Assembly (NCBI RefSeq): GCF_000709345.1 | Contig: NZ_KL448323.1 | Location: 1,396,912 to 1,460,911, forward strand | Length of the DNA: 64,000 bases | Source of the DNA: Polaromonas glacialis | GTDB lineage: Bacteria; Pseudomonadota; Gammaproteobacteria; Burkholderiales; Burkholderiaceae_C | Reading direction: 5' to 3' | Part shown: in pieces, positions 35,667 to 47,634 of the stretch | Layout: the number at the start of each line of letters is the position of its first letter | Numbering within the stretch: position 1 is the stretch's first letter | The notes under the pieces: model-generated | The model's database searches: none | Told to the model about the DNA's origin: nothing | What the model saw: only the letters and a program-made list of their open reading frames with translations | Position numbers and translations under genes: made by a program

Positions 35667-37289
35667 TCAGCCAGGCAACTGGTAATCCTTGAGCAGCTCG
35701 CGAAGCCGCGTCTTGAGCATCTTGCCGGTGGCACCCAGCGGAATCGCATCGACAAACACCACGTCGTCGGGAATCTGCCATTTGGCGGTCTTGCCTTCGT
35801 AGAATGCCAGCAATTCCTCGCGGCTGACGTCCATGCCGGGTTTTTTGACCACGGCAATGATGGGCCGCTCGTCCCACTTCGGGTGCGTCATGCCGATGCA
35901 GGCCGCCATCAGCACCGCCGGATGCGCCACGGCGATGTTCTCGATGTCGATGGAGCTGATCCATTCGCCGCCGGACTTGATGACGTCCTTGCTGCGGTCG
36001 GTGATCTGCATGTAGCCGTCGGCATTGATGGTCGCCACGTCGCCGGTCGGGAACCAGCCATCGACCAGCGGATCGCTTTCGCCCTTGTAGTATTCGCGGA
36101 TGATCCACGGCCCCTTGACCATCAGGTCGCCGTAGGTCTTGCCGTCCCAGGGCAGTTCCTTGCCGGCGCCATCGACGATCTTCATGTCGACGCCGTAGAT
36201 CGCCCGCCCCTGCTTGAGGCGGATCTTCATCTTTTCTTCTTCGCTCAGGCTGTCGTGCTTGTTCTTTAGGGTGCAGAGGGTTCCCAGCGGGCTCATTTCG
36301 GTCATGCCCCAGGCGTGCAGCACCTCCACGCCGTAGTCATCGTTGAAGGCCTGGATCATGGCCGGCGGGCAGGCCGAGCCGCCAATTACCGTGCGGCGCA
36401 GGGTGGAAAACCGCAACCCGCCCGGCTTCATGTGCGTCAGCAGCATCTGCCAGACGGTCGGCACGCCGGCGGCGTAGGTGACTTTTTCGGCCTCGATCAG
36501 CTCGTACACCGACTTGCCGTCCATCGCCGGACCGGGAAACACCAGCTTGGCGCCGGTCAGCGCCGCCGAATACGGGATGCCCCAGGCGTTGACATGGAAC
36601 ATCGGCACGACCGGCAGGATGGCATCGCGCGCCGAGACGCTCATCACATCGGGCAGGGCCGCCGCATAGGCATGCAGCGTGCTGGAGCGGTGGCTGTACA
36701 GCGCGGCCTTCGGGTGGCCGGTGGTGCCGCTGGTGTAGCACATGCTTGACGCGGTGTTTTCATCAAAGGTCGGCCAGTCGTAGTCGCCCGGCTGGCCGCC
36801 GATCCAGCTTTCATAGCTTTGCAGGCCCGGAATGCCGGTGTCCGCAGGCAGCTTGTCGGCATCGCACAGGGCGATGTAATGCTTGATGGTGGCGCATTTG
36901 GCATGCACCGCCTGCACCAGCGGCAAGAAGCTCATGTCAAAGCACAGCACCTGGTCCTCGGCGTGGTTGGCAATCCAGGCGATCTGCTCCGGATGCAGGC
37001 GCGGGTTGATGGTGTGCAATACCCGGCCCGATCCGCTGACACCGTAGTACAGCTCGAAGTGCCGGTAGCCGTTCCATGCCAGCGTGGCGACGCGGTCGCT
37101 AAAGGCCAGCCCCAGCGCATCAAGCGCATGGGCCACCTGGCGCGAGCGCCGCGCGGCTTCCCGGTAGGTGTAGCGGTGGATGTCACCCTCCACCCGGCGC
37201 GAGACAATTTCCGCATCGCCATGGTGGCGCGCGGCGAATTCGATCAGTGATGAAATCAGCAAGGGCTGGTTCTGCATTAAACCTAACAT
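35667..37289 (-). CDS. Acyl-CoA ligase (AMP-binding, medium/long-chain type)
   Basis: The 540-residue adenylate-forming enzyme has the P-loop [19 protein letters not shown], the [10 protein letters not shown] region, [33 protein letters not shown] and the catalytic Lys in [17 protein letters not shown]. It makes acyl-AMP and then acyl-CoA, feeding beta-oxidation. It resembles AlkK-like medium-chain ligases. The ATG at 37289 has AAGGA nine bases upstream; further upstream ATGs are not supported. It is the first gene of the ligase-livK-livHMGF set and is divergent from selO (197 bp apart). Confidence 0.92.
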   Translation of the reverse strand: MLGLMQNQPLLISSLIEFAARHHGDAEIVSRRVEGDIHRYTYREAARRSRQVAHALDALGLAFSDRVATLAWNGYRHFELYYGVSGSGRVLHTINPRLHPEQIAWIANHAEDQVLCFDMSFLPLVQAVHAKCATIKHYIALCDADKLPADTGIPGLQSYESWIGGQPGDYDWPTFDENTASSMCYTSGTTGHPKAALYSHRSSTLHAYAAALPDVMSVSARDAILPVVPMFHVNAWGIPYSAALTGAKLVFPGPAMDGKSVYELIEAEKVTYAAGVPTVWQMLLTHMKPGGLRFSTLRRTVIGGSACPPAMIQAFNDDYGVEVLHAWGMTEMSPLGTLCTLKNKHDSLSEEEKMKIRLKQGRAIYGVDMKIVDGAGKELPWDGKTYGDLMVKGPWIIREYYKGESDPLVDGWFPTGDVATINADGYMQITDRSKDVIKSGGEWISSIDIENIAVAHPAVLMAACIGMTHPKWDERPIIAVVKKPGMDVSREELLAFYEGKTAKWQIPDDVVFVDAIPLGATGKMLKTRLRELLKDYQLPG

Positions 37290-37486
37290 CGTCTGCATCC
37301 TTTTTTTGTCGCCCGAACGGGCATGCCATGAAAATCGTGTCCACCGGTCTGCATGGTACAGGCCGCTTTTCCCGTCCCGCTTCGGGAAAGTCCGTAGCTG
37401 CGCCACCTTGGCGACAGCGTGCAACGCAAAACACAACACTTACCCCTTGCTGCACAGGGCTGCTTGCCCTACATCACAATAAAGTC

Positions 37487-39419
<1,933 letters not shown>

Positions 39420-39420
39420 G

Positions 39421-39505
39421 CCCCCACGCTCCCCACTGCGTGTGGTTCGCTGCCCCCCGAGGGGGCCGCTGCGCCTGCGGCCCGGCGTAGCCGGTTCCGC
39501 AGCCC
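39421..39505. repeat. GC-rich dispersed repeat (copy A), related to a ligA insertion
   Basis: It begins CCCCCACGCT and holds a block at 39455-39505 (CCCCGAGGGGGCCGCTGCGC ... AGCCGGTTCCGCAGCCC) that matches 58570-58620 on the other strand in 47 of 51 bases. It directly follows the msrB stop and has no reading frame of its own. Confidence 0.8.
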
Positions 39506-39603
39506 TGACTGGCCTGAGAAGTTATCGCCGCACAGCTTTTAGTTTGCACACCGCAATATGCCGGGCAGACTTTTTCTCATTTTTTTAATAAATCTCGCTC
39601 CGC

Positions 39604-39609
39604 CATAAT
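39604..39609 (+). promoter_or_regulatory. -10-like CATAAT seven bases before the yciB start
   Basis: CATAAT at 39604-39609, ATG at 39616, no ribosome binding site in between. A transcript would start at or near the ATG. Confidence 0.35.
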
Positions 39610-39615
39610 CACGCC

Positions 39616-40242
39616 ATGAAAATTCTGTTCGACTTTCTGCCGATTGCCCTGTTCTTTGGCATGTTCAAGTACGCCGAAGGCCACAAGGACTGGGCTGCAA
39701 GCACTGCCACCGACTGGCTCGGCTTCATGGTATCGGGCGGCGTCGTCGGCCCGGCCGAAGCGCCGGTGCTGCTGGCCACGGTGGTGGTGATTGTCGCCAC
39801 GCTGCTGCAGATTCTGTGGCTCAAGGCACGCGGCCGCAAGGTGGACACCATGCTCTGGGTCAGCCTGGGGCTGGTCACCGCGCTGGGCAGCGCCACCATC
39901 TACTTTCACAGCGAAAGCTTCATCAAGTGGAAGCCGACGGTGCTCTACTGGGTGATGGGCGCCTCCTTGCTGGTGGGCGAGCTGGTGTTCAGGAAAAACG
40001 GCATCAAGTCGCTGATGGGCGCGCAGATGAGCCTGCCCGATGCGGTGTGGCGCAAGGTCAATTTCAGCTGGGTGGCGTTTTTCGCGGCCATGGGTTGCAT
40101 CAACCTGTGGGTGGCGTTTAACTTTTCCACCAGCACCTGGGTCAATTTCAAGCTCTTCGGCAGCATGGGGCTGATGCTGGTGTTCATTCTGGCGCAGGCC
40201 TTTTTCCTCAACAAGCACATCAAGCCCGACACCACCTCATGA
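39616..40242 (+). CDS. yciB: Inner membrane septation protein YciB (IspZ)
   Basis: The 208-residue protein starts MKILFDFLPIALFFGMFKYA and has about six hydrophobic segments, with FRKNGIKSLMGAQMSLPDAVW, the conserved YciB core. YciB is involved in cell envelope synthesis and septation. Its stop overlaps the bolA-like ATG by four bases (40239-40242). Confidence 0.94.
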   Translation: MKILFDFLPIALFFGMFKYAEGHKDWAASTATDWLGFMVSGGVVGPAEAPVLLATVVVIVATLLQILWLKARGRKVDTMLWVSLGLVTALGSATIYFHSESFIKWKPTVLYWVMGASLLVGELVFRKNGIKSLMGAQMSLPDAVWRKVNFSWVAFFAAMGCINLWVAFNFSTSTWVNFKLFGSMGLMLVFILAQAFFLNKHIKPDTTS

Positions 40243-40541
40243 GCACACATTCATCCAGCGTTAACCCCGCCCTGCCGGTGCGTGTCAAGGAAATCGAGCA
40301 GCAGCTCCAGGCGCGTCTTGAACCGACCCTGCTGCAAGTGCTGGACGAAAGCGCAGCGCATGCCGGCCACGCCGGCGCCAATGCCGAGGGATTCGGCTCG
40401 CACTTTCGGGTTCGCATCGCCAGCCCGGCGTTTGCCGGCAAGAGCCGGGTGGCCTGCCACCGGCTTGTGTATGATGCAATGCAAAATTTCATCGACCAGG
40501 GCCTGCATGCCCTGGCCATTGAGATCGTTAAAGATCGTTGA
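40239..40541 (+). CDS. bolA: BolA-family protein
   Basis: The 100-residue protein has the BolA fold elements: EGFGSHFRVRIAS, KSRVACHRLVYDAM with the conserved His74, and LHALAIEI. BolA proteins bind [2Fe-2S] glutaredoxins and some act as regulators of envelope genes. It is coupled to yciB and lies 104 bp before the isomerase gene, an arrangement common in Burkholderiales. Confidence 0.92.
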   Translation: MSTHSSSVNPALPVRVKEIEQQLQARLEPTLLQVLDESAAHAGHAGANAEGFGSHFRVRIASPAFAGKSRVACHRLVYDAMQNFIDQGLHALAIEIVKDR

Positions 40542-40645
40542 AAGTCTTCGGGTCAGACCGGCCCGCTTGATCTCTCGCAACCGTGCCGGCCCTCGGGCTG
40601 GAACAATCAGCCCATAAACCCCTTCCTAAGGATTCCCACTTGAAC

Positions 40646-41428
40646 ATGAAGAAACAATTTTTAATGGCCACGGCCATGGCAAGCCTGCTGGCACTGAGCA
40701 CAGGCGCCATGGCGCAAAACCTGGCCATCGTCAACGGCAAGGCCGTTCCCAAGTCGCGCATGGATGCGCTGGCCCAGCAGGTCGCCAAGGCCGGCCGCCC
40801 GGTCACGCCGGAAATGGAAGGCCAGTTGCGCGAGGAAGTCATTGCCCGCGAAGTATTCATGCAGGAAGCCGAAAAGCAGGGCATTTCCGGCACAGACGAC
40901 TTCAAGGCGCAGATGGAACTGGCACGCCAGACCTTGATGATCCGCGAACTGTTCGCCAACTATCAAAAAACCCATCCCATCACCGATGCCGACCTGAAGG
41001 CCGAATACGACAAGTTCGCCGCAGCCAACGGCGGCAAGGAATACAAGGCGCGCCATATTTTGGTCGAGAAGGAAGGCGAAGCCACCGCCATCATCGCCAG
41101 CCTGAAAAAAGGCGGCAAGTTCGAGGACATCGCCAAGAAGCAATCAAAAGACCCTGGCTCCGGCGCCAAGGGCGGCGACCTGGACTGGGCCAATCCATCG
41201 AGCTACGTGCCCGAGTTCACCGAAGCCCTGCTAAAGCTGAACAAAGGCCAGATGACCGACACACCGGTCAAGTCGCAGTTCGGCTACCACGTCATCCGGG
41301 TCGATGACATCCGCTCGGCGCAACTGCCGGCGTTTGAAGAAGTCAAGCCGCAAATTGCCCAGCAGATGCAGCAGCAAAAGCTCGCCGCCTTCCAGGAAGA
41401 CTTGCGCAAGAAAGCCAAGGTCGAATAA
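40646..41428 (+). CDS. Periplasmic parvulin-type peptidyl-prolyl isomerase
   Basis: The 260-residue protein has a Sec signal (MKKQFLMATAMASLLALSTGAMAQ), an N-terminal helical region of the SurA/PrsA type and a parvulin domain (about 130-225; KARHILVEKEGEA, GGDLDWANPSSYVPEF, VKSQFGYHVIRVDD). It helps fold outer-membrane or exported proteins. A TTG at 40640 has better spacing from AAGGA (seven bases), so translation may start two codons earlier. A strong terminator follows at 41451-41475. Confidence 0.93.
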   Translation: MKKQFLMATAMASLLALSTGAMAQNLAIVNGKAVPKSRMDALAQQVAKAGRPVTPEMEGQLREEVIAREVFMQEAEKQGISGTDDFKAQMELARQTLMIRELFANYQKTHPITDADLKAEYDKFAAANGGKEYKARHILVEKEGEATAIIASLKKGGKFEDIAKKQSKDPGSGAKGGDLDWANPSSYVPEFTEALLKLNKGQMTDTPVKSQFGYHVIRVDDIRSAQLPAFEEVKPQIAQQMQQQKLAAFQEDLRKKAKVE

Positions 41429-41450
41429 GCAACCCGTTTATTCCAACGAC

Positions 41451-41475
41451 AAACGCGGCCAAGGCCGCGTTTTTT
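41451..41475 (+). terminator. Rho-independent terminator of the isomerase gene
   Basis: AAACGCGGC-CAAG-GCCGCGTTT followed by TTT. It lies between the convergent isomerase and katE genes, and the T-run favours the plus strand. Confidence 0.88.
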
Positions 41476-41491
41476 CATGGGCAAGGCCGCA

Positions 41492-43939
41492 TCACACGCG
41501 CGGCGGATCGGTTTCCCGCGCCGGGTGACGGTGCAGCGCAATGCCCTTGATGAAGGTCGCCGCAGCATCGGCCGCGCTCCCCAAAGGCGCCATGATCAGC
41601 CCGGCATCGGGCTTGCCGTCTGGCAGCGTGGCCGGTATGCCGGCCTTTTCCAGCAACGCGCTTGAAGCGCCCAGCGCCAGGATGGTCTTGCCATGCCGGT
41701 ACTGATCCTTGATGAATTCCATCGTGTGGCCATCCAGCGCCAGCGCATCGACGGCGGCTTGCCCATCGGGCAGCACCAGCGCATCAAACAGGAAGCCGGG
41801 TTCGTTTTCCAGTGAAGCGTCGGCATCGAGCGTCCCGCCTTCGGCCGTGGCGACGGAGCCTATATGCGGTGCCACCAGACGCGGAACGGCGTCTTCAGCC
41901 AGCAAGGCAGCCTGCACCTGCGCCATCGATTCGCCCATCACGCCGGGCGCAACCAGCAAGGCAATCTTGCGCGCCTTGATGCGGCCATCGCCCGGCCGGG
42001 CCATCAGCGACAGCGGCGGCGACACCGTGACCTCGGGCTTGGCCGGCTGGGCCAGCGCCAGCGGCATGGCGTCGGGCAGCGCGTCCATTCCCAAGCCTTC
42101 GGCGACTTTTTGCGCCAGGGCTTCCGACGCATTGCGCAGCATGGACACGGTACGCTGGCGAATCGCCGGTACCGTGACCTTGCTCAATTCAAAGCGAAAG
42201 GCGGCAGCGATATGCGCTTTCTCGGCCGGCGTCTGGCTTTCATAAAACAGCGTCGCCTGCGTGTAGTGGTCGGCAAACTTCTCGGGTTTGCCGCGCACCT
42301 TGGCCTGCTCTTCCTGCGCCTGCAAGCGCGCCGGCACCGTGACAAAACCTTGCCCGGCGCCCGCCTGGAACGGGCAGCCGCCAGCCAGCGAATTCGGCTC
42401 GTAGCTCACGCGGCCCCGGTGAATCGCTTGGCGGTGCATGCCGTCGCGCTGGTTGTTGTGTACCGGCGCGATCGGCGAATTGATCGGGATTTCATGGAAA
42501 TTCGGGCCGCCCAGGCGTGAAATCTGGGTATCGACATACGAATGGATGCGGCCTGCCAGCAACGGATCATTCGAAAAGTCGATGCCGGGCAAGACATGCG
42601 CGGTGCAGAAAGCCACCTGCTCGGTTTCCGAAAAAAAGTTGTCCGGGTTGCGGTTGAGCACCATGCGACCTACGGGTTGCACCGGAATCAGCTCCTCGGG
42701 AATGATCTTGGTCGCATCCAGGATGTCGAAGCTGAACTGCTCGGCCTGCTCCTCGGTGAAGATCTGCACGCCCAGCTCGTACTCCGGGTAGGCGCCCGCC
42801 TCAATCCGCTCCCACAGGTCGCGGCGGTGGAAGTCGGGGTCGGCACCGGAAATCTTCACCGCCTCGTCCCAGACCAGCGAATGCGTGCCGGCCATCGGGT
42901 TCCAGTGAAACTTGACGAACACCGACTCGCCGGCGTCGTTGACAAAGCGAAAGCTGTGTACGCCAAAGCCCTGCATGGTGGCAAAACTGCGCGGAATGGC
43001 GCGATCCGACATCACCCACATCAGCATGTGGGTCGATTCAGGCATCAGCGAAACAAAATCCCAGAAGGTGTCGTGCGCACTGCCAGCCTGCGGCATGCCG
43101 TGGTGCGGCTCGGGCTTGACGGCATGCACCAGATCCGGAAACTTCATCGCGTCCTGGATGAAGAACACCGGGATGTTGTTGCCCACCAGGTCCCAGTTGC
43201 CCTCGTCGGTGTAGAACTTGACGGCAAAGCCGCGGACGTCGCGCGCCGTGTCCTTGGAGCCGCGCTCGCCGGCCACCGTGGAAAAGCGCACGAACACCGG
43301 CGTGACCTTGCCGGCTTCCTGGAACGGCGCGGCCTTGGTGTACTGCGTCAGCGGTTGGTAGCATTCGAAGTACCCGTGCGCGCCGGAACCGCGCGCATGC
43401 ACGATACGCTCGGGAATGCGCTCATGGTCGAAATGGGTGATCTTTTCGCGCAGCACGAAGTCTTCCAGCAGCGCTGGCCCGCGCAGGCCGAATTTCAGCG
43501 AATTCTGGTTGTCAGCCACTGCCACGCCCTGGTTGGTCGTCAGCATTTGGCCAGAGGAATCCACGCGCACACGGTCCAGCGGCTCGATGGTGGCGTTCAC
43601 GCCTTCGGGCGCAATGGTTCCGGTCTTGTCGCTGCTGTTCTCTTCGGACAGTGTGCTGCCGGTGGGCAGTCTGGACGCTGGCTCGACAGTGGCGCCTTGC
43701 CGGGGCGAGATGGCGTTTGCATACCCATGTTCGGCGGGCTTGGTCGCATTGAAAGGCATGGCAGCGACCAGGGCTTCGGTCTGCGTCATTTTTTCGACAT
43801 GCGTATCGCCACCGGAATCAGGATTCACCTTGGAGGGTCCGCTGTCGGTGTTCCGAGCAGCTGCCTTGGCGGCACTGCTGCTGGAAGCGGTTTTTTCAGT
43901 TTTTTTTCGGCCATCGGCCGGTGGGATGGTTTTGGGCAT
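41492..43939 (-). CDS. katE: Large-subunit catalase HPII type (KatE)
   Basis: The 815-residue protein has an N-terminal arm about 53 residues longer than E. coli HPII, the catalase core with His181 ([12 protein letters not shown]), Asn254 (GNNIPVFF) and heme ligand Tyr468 (RIHSYVDTQ), and a C-terminal flavodoxin/GATase1-like domain ([12 protein letters not shown]). It breaks down hydrogen peroxide. Cys445 ([11 protein letters not shown]) stands where HPII has His392, so the HPII His-Tyr bond cannot form. The ATG at 43939 begins [13 protein letters not shown], a normal basic arm; earlier ATGs (44002, 44035) add unlikely sequence. It is transcribed alone. Confidence 0.95.
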   Translation of the reverse strand: MPKTIPPADGRKKTEKTASSSSAAKAAARNTDSGPSKVNPDSGGDTHVEKMTQTEALVAAMPFNATKPAEHGYANAISPRQGATVEPASRLPTGSTLSEENSSDKTGTIAPEGVNATIEPLDRVRVDSSGQMLTTNQGVAVADNQNSLKFGLRGPALLEDFVLREKITHFDHERIPERIVHARGSGAHGYFECYQPLTQYTKAAPFQEAGKVTPVFVRFSTVAGERGSKDTARDVRGFAVKFYTDEGNWDLVGNNIPVFFIQDAMKFPDLVHAVKPEPHHGMPQAGSAHDTFWDFVSLMPESTHMLMWVMSDRAIPRSFATMQGFGVHSFRFVNDAGESVFVKFHWNPMAGTHSLVWDEAVKISGADPDFHRRDLWERIEAGAYPEYELGVQIFTEEQAEQFSFDILDATKIIPEELIPVQPVGRMVLNRNPDNFFSETEQVAFCTAHVLPGIDFSNDPLLAGRIHSYVDTQISRLGGPNFHEIPINSPIAPVHNNQRDGMHRQAIHRGRVSYEPNSLAGGCPFQAGAGQGFVTVPARLQAQEEQAKVRGKPEKFADHYTQATLFYESQTPAEKAHIAAAFRFELSKVTVPAIRQRTVSMLRNASEALAQKVAEGLGMDALPDAMPLALAQPAKPEVTVSPPLSLMARPGDGRIKARKIALLVAPGVMGESMAQVQAALLAEDAVPRLVAPHIGSVATAEGGTLDADASLENEPGFLFDALVLPDGQAAVDALALDGHTMEFIKDQYRHGKTILALGASSALLEKAGIPATLPDGKPDAGLIMAPLGSAADAAATFIKGIALHRHPARETDPPRV

Positions 43940-44145
43940 GGGCGTTAAGAATGAGCCGGCGGGATTGCCAGCAGCCACATTACCGAAGCACTGCAGAGCC
44001 ATTTGTAGGACGCGACCGTTTGCCCGGGAAAGCATTTTGTGGGGCGTCAAAGTTGTTCCTGCATCATGTGGATAACTTTGTTGATGAGCCCCTGCAAAAG
44101 CCGCCAAAGCGAGACAGGGCGTGGCTTAGGCCAGGATGCCTTAAA

Positions 44146-44910
44146 TTAAGGCAGAAACGGCCAGGCTTGTTTCAAGGCGCCCAAACCCATCAACGCACCG
44201 ATCAGCACGGGCTGGTGCAGCAGGTAATAGCTCAGGCTCCACCGGCCCAGTCCCGCCAGCACCTTGAGCGCTGCAAAGTCTGTCTTCGCCTGGGGAGCCA
44301 GCCAGTGCGGCCGCTGGCGCTGCACCCAGTTCCCCGCCGCCATGCCCCACCACATGACAACCAGCCACGGAATCAAGGGCACATAGTCCTCGGTGATGGG
44401 TTTGCGGCTGACCAGCCCCAGCCAGTTCAGCGCCTTGTGGTTCAGGAAATCAAGCGCAGGCCACAGTGCATGCGCGCCATCGGCCAGGAATTTCAGGGAA
44501 ATCGCCGTGCCTCCCAGCAACCACAGCCACCGGCCCCAGCCCGCCGTCAGCCGCACGATGACCAGCATGACCGCCAGGCCGTGCAGCACGCCAAAATAAA
44601 TAAAGCTTTGCGGATACATGGCGTAGGAGCCGGCGCTGACCAGCAGCGCAGCACCGGCCACCTGAGCCCATCTCCGCCAGAAACGCGCCCATGCCTGACG
44701 CCGATCGACGGCCACCGACTGGCCCAGGCCGGCGGTGAACAGAAACAGCGTCACGATCGCCGTTCGCTGCCATGTCCAGAGCGGATCAGCGTAAAAGTCC
44801 TGCCGCAGGTAGCCGAAATGGTTCAGATCAAAGCACAAGTGGTAAGCGGTCATCCAGACGATGGCCAGGCCGCGCAGGGCGTCGAGAAAGTCAAGTCGTC
44901 GAAACAGCAT
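44146..44910 (-). CDS. DUF1624 membrane protein (heparan-alpha-glucosaminide acetyltransferase-like)
   Basis: The 254-residue protein starts RRLDFLDALRGLAIVWMTAYH, the hallmark of DUF1624, with about seven hydrophobic helices and LIPWLVVMWWGMAAGNW and SLSYYLLHQPVLIG near the end. Relatives are predicted to transfer acetyl groups across membranes to sugars. It is monocistronic and divergent from the lipase-like gene (144 bp apart). Confidence 0.85.
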   Translation of the reverse strand: MLFRRLDFLDALRGLAIVWMTAYHLCFDLNHFGYLRQDFYADPLWTWQRTAIVTLFLFTAGLGQSVAVDRRQAWARFWRRWAQVAGAALLVSAGSYAMYPQSFIYFGVLHGLAVMLVIVRLTAGWGRWLWLLGGTAISLKFLADGAHALWPALDFLNHKALNWLGLVSRKPITEDYVPLIPWLVVMWWGMAAGNWVQRQRPHWLAPQAKTDFAALKVLAGLGRWSLSYYLLHQPVLIGALMGLGALKQAWPFLP

Positions 44911-45011
44911 GGCGCAGAGTGTACGCAGATGTTTTTTTGCGTCGCTTGCGCCTTGTTAGGTAGTAACCCGACAGCGCGCTGATGCCAAGTTCGTTAACAT
45001 TTCCCGTAACA

Positions 45012-45031
45012 AATAGTACGGTCGTTCTTTT
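45012..45031. promoter_or_regulatory. Operator-like site upstream of the lipase-like gene
   Basis: AATAGTACGGTCGTTCTTTT, identical to the fadB site at 30335-30354 except for the central two bases. It ends 23 bases before the ATG of the lipoprotein, so a bound protein would block transcription or early elongation. Confidence 0.6.
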
Positions 45032-45054
45032 TAATTCACAAGACAGGGACAAGC

Positions 45055-46674
45055 ATGAAAACCATACCTTTACTGAGCATCGTCGCGGCGGCGTGTTTAC
45101 TGGCCGCCTGCGGCGGCGACGACTCTGTCGACAGCCCTGTGGTTGTTGACAGCCCGCCAGCGCGCGGCGCGCTGATCCAGAATCCGCCAGCGCGAACCGC
45201 CTTCTTTTCGGCCGGCGATTTTGCCGCCAGGCTCAATGCCAGCGCCAGCGGCCGCAGCCTCCTGGCCATTGCCGGCACGCCCAAGTGCGGCGTCGATGTC
45301 CAGTACATCCGCTACGGCACCGTGGGCGGCGCCAACGAAAGCACCGATGCAACCGGCGCGCTGATGACGCCGTCGGGCGGCCCGGACTGCACCGGCAGCC
45401 GTCCTGTGGTGCTGTATGCCCACGGCACGACCACCGCAAAAAGCTACAACCTGGCGAACCTGGTGGACGAAAACGGCGCGGCATATTCCGAAGCCGTGTT
45501 GATCGCCGCGATGTATGCAGCGCAGGGCTTCATCGTGGTGGCACCCAATTACGCCGGATACGACACGTCCAAGCTGGCCTACCACCCCTACCTGAATGCC
45601 GACCAGTCGTCCAAGGACATGATGGACGCGCTGAGCGCCGCCCGCAAGGCCCTGCCCGGCCTGATCCAGCCGGTGCAGGACAACGGCAAGCTGTTCATCA
45701 CCGGCTATTCGCAAGGCGGCCATGTGGCCATGGCCACGCACAAGGCCATGCAGGCCGCCGGCCAGAGCGTGACGGCCAGCGCCCCCATGTCCGGCCCGTA
45801 TGCGCTGGCGGCGTTTGGCGACGCGGTGTACTACGGCAACGTCAACCTGGGCAGTACGCTGTTCACGCCCCTGCTGATCAACAGCTACCAGAAGGCCTAC
45901 GGCAACATCTACAGCCAGCTCACCGATATCTACGAGCCGGCCTATGCCACCGGCATCGACACCTTGCTGCCCACCAACACGCCGCTGTCCACCCTGCTTG
46001 CGCCCGGCGGAAAGCTGCCGCAGACCGCCTTGTTCAGCCGCACGCCGCCGACGGCGCCGGCAGGTTCGCCGCCGTCGCTGCAGCCCACGCTCAACGCCAT
46101 CAGCCCGCCGACCACACCGCCTGAACTGGCGCCGCTGTTCGCACTGGGGTTTGGCACGAGCAACCTCATCACCAACAGCTCGCGGCTGAACTACCTGCTC
46201 GACGCGCTGGCCCATCCCGATGGCGCTGTTCCGGCGCTGACCAATGCCCTGCCCGCAGCCAGTCCGGCAAATCCAATGCGGGTGGCCGCCAAGAAGAACG
46301 ACCTGCGCAGCTGGACGCCGACGCGCCCCGTATTGCTCTGCGCCGGCAGCGGCGACCCGACGGTGTTCTACAACGTCAACACCCAGCTGATGCAGGGTTT
46401 CTGGACAAGCCCTTCACCGGCAGCGCCCGCCGCCAGTTTGCTGACCGTTCTCAACGTGGACTCAGCGCCCACCAGCGCCAGTGATCCTTATGCCGCTGCC
46501 AAGGCCGGTTTTGCGCAGGCCAAGGCCGGCACCGCGCAGGCGGCCGTGGCTGCAGGCGCTTCCGACGGCGGCGCCTCTGCCGTTGTGCAGGCCTATCATG
46601 GCGGCTTGGTGCCGCCGTTCTGCAACGCCGCCGCACGCGGCTTCTTCCAGCAGGTCACGGCAGCCGGTTTGTAA
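45055..46674 (+). CDS. Secreted alpha/beta-hydrolase lipoprotein (lipase/esterase-like)
   Basis: The 539-residue protein has a lipoprotein signal with lipobox LAAC (Cys19). An alpha/beta-hydrolase domain follows, with VVLYAHGTTT (oxyanion region), VVAPNYAGYD and the nucleophile elbow GYSQGG (Ser219). After a proline-rich stretch (about 340-365) the C-terminal part resembles the lid and helical region of large secreted lipases. It probably cleaves lipid or polyester esters at the outer membrane, releasing acids. The operator shared with fadB supports a role in lipid use. The catalytic Asp and His were not assigned with certainty. Confidence 0.8.
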   Translation: MKTIPLLSIVAAACLLAACGGDDSVDSPVVVDSPPARGALIQNPPARTAFFSAGDFAARLNASASGRSLLAIAGTPKCGVDVQYIRYGTVGGANESTDATGALMTPSGGPDCTGSRPVVLYAHGTTTAKSYNLANLVDENGAAYSEAVLIAAMYAAQGFIVVAPNYAGYDTSKLAYHPYLNADQSSKDMMDALSAARKALPGLIQPVQDNGKLFITGYSQGGHVAMATHKAMQAAGQSVTASAPMSGPYALAAFGDAVYYGNVNLGSTLFTPLLINSYQKAYGNIYSQLTDIYEPAYATGIDTLLPTNTPLSTLLAPGGKLPQTALFSRTPPTAPAGSPPSLQPTLNAISPPTTPPELAPLFALGFGTSNLITNSSRLNYLLDALAHPDGAVPALTNALPAASPANPMRVAAKKNDLRSWTPTRPVLLCAGSGDPTVFYNVNTQLMQGFWTSPSPAAPAASLLTVLNVDSAPTSASDPYAAAKAGFAQAKAGTAQAAVAAGASDGGASAVVQAYHGGLVPPFCNAAARGFFQQVTAAGL

Positions 46675-46717
46675 CTACGAGAGCGCTCGAGGCTGGCTTG
46701 AACCAGACGGGCGCGGC

Positions 46718-46723
46718 CATAAT
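46718..46723 (+). promoter_or_regulatory. -10-like CATAAT eight bases before the mutarotase start
   Basis: CATAAT at 46718-46723 and ATG at 46731, with no ribosome binding site between them. See the leaderless-start finding. Confidence 0.35.
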
Positions 46724-46730
46724 TCGTGGC

Positions 46731-47612
46731 ATGCACCTGCCCCCCGAAATCACCCGCTGCCAGCACGCAGGCCATAAGGCCCTGCTACTGGCCACCCGCC
46801 ACGGCACCGCCGTCATCGCGCTGCACGGCGCGCACCTGCTGTCGTGGGTGCCGGCCGGCCAGCGCGATGTCTTCTGGCTTTCCCCCGACTCGCCGCCCGA
46901 GCCAGCTGCCATTCGCGGCGGCGTGCCGGTGTGCTGGCCATGGTTTGCCAAACAGGGCATGTTAGAGGACGCGCTGCAGCACGGGCCGGCGCGCGTCAAT
47001 CGGTGGCAGGTCAGCGCGGTGCATGCCAGCGGCATGGATGAAATCAGCCTGAGCCTGACCCCCTGCGCCAATGACCGCTTCGCCGTCCTGGCATCCGATC
47101 TGCAGGTCAGCCTGAAGATCACGCTCGGCCGGACGCTGAGCCAGACGCTGCGCACCCGCAACCTCGGCACGCAGACGTTTCATCTGACGCAAGCCCTGCA
47201 CAGTTATTTTGCCGTCAGCCATGCGGCGCAGGTCGGCATCGAAGGGCTGGCCGGCCTGCCTTACCGGGACAAACTGCGCGGCATGGCAGCCGACATCCAG
47301 CAGGCGCCGTTTGCCCTCGATCAGGCGTGCGACCGCATCTACCATGCGGCGCCGGACGCCGGCAGCGCCTTCACCGGCCGCTACACCCTGGCAGACCCGG
47401 GCTGGCAGCGCCGCATCGTCATTGCCACGCAAGGCAGCCGGTCGGTGGTGGTGTGGAACCCCGGCAGCGAAGGCGCGCGCAGGATGGCCGACGTGCCTGA
47501 TGACGGCTGGCAGGATTATTTCTGCATCGAGGCCGCGAATGCCGGGCCGGATGTCATCGCGCTGGTGCCGGGCGCCGAACACGCGCTGGGGCAGACTTTA
47601 AGCATCGAATAA
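46731..47612 (+). CDS. D-hexose-6-phosphate mutarotase (YeaD-like)
   Basis: The 293-residue aldose-1-epimerase-fold protein has GAHLLSWVPAGQRDVFWLSP, IRGGVPVCWPWF, ALHSYFAVS with the conserved His, and SVVVWNPGSE. These are marks of the glucose-6-phosphate 1-epimerase family, which interconverts alpha and beta hexose-6-phosphates. The ATG at 46731 gives the normal N-terminus. It is convergent with purL. Confidence 0.92.
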   Translation: MHLPPEITRCQHAGHKALLLATRHGTAVIALHGAHLLSWVPAGQRDVFWLSPDSPPEPAAIRGGVPVCWPWFAKQGMLEDALQHGPARVNRWQVSAVHASGMDEISLSLTPCANDRFAVLASDLQVSLKITLGRTLSQTLRTRNLGTQTFHLTQALHSYFAVSHAAQVGIEGLAGLPYRDKLRGMAADIQQAPFALDQACDRIYHAAPDAGSAFTGRYTLADPGWQRRIVIATQGSRSVVVWNPGSEGARRMADVPDDGWQDYFCIEAANAGPDVIALVPGAEHALGQTLSIE

Positions 47613-47634
47613 GCCGTTTGCGCAGTCCTGGCGG

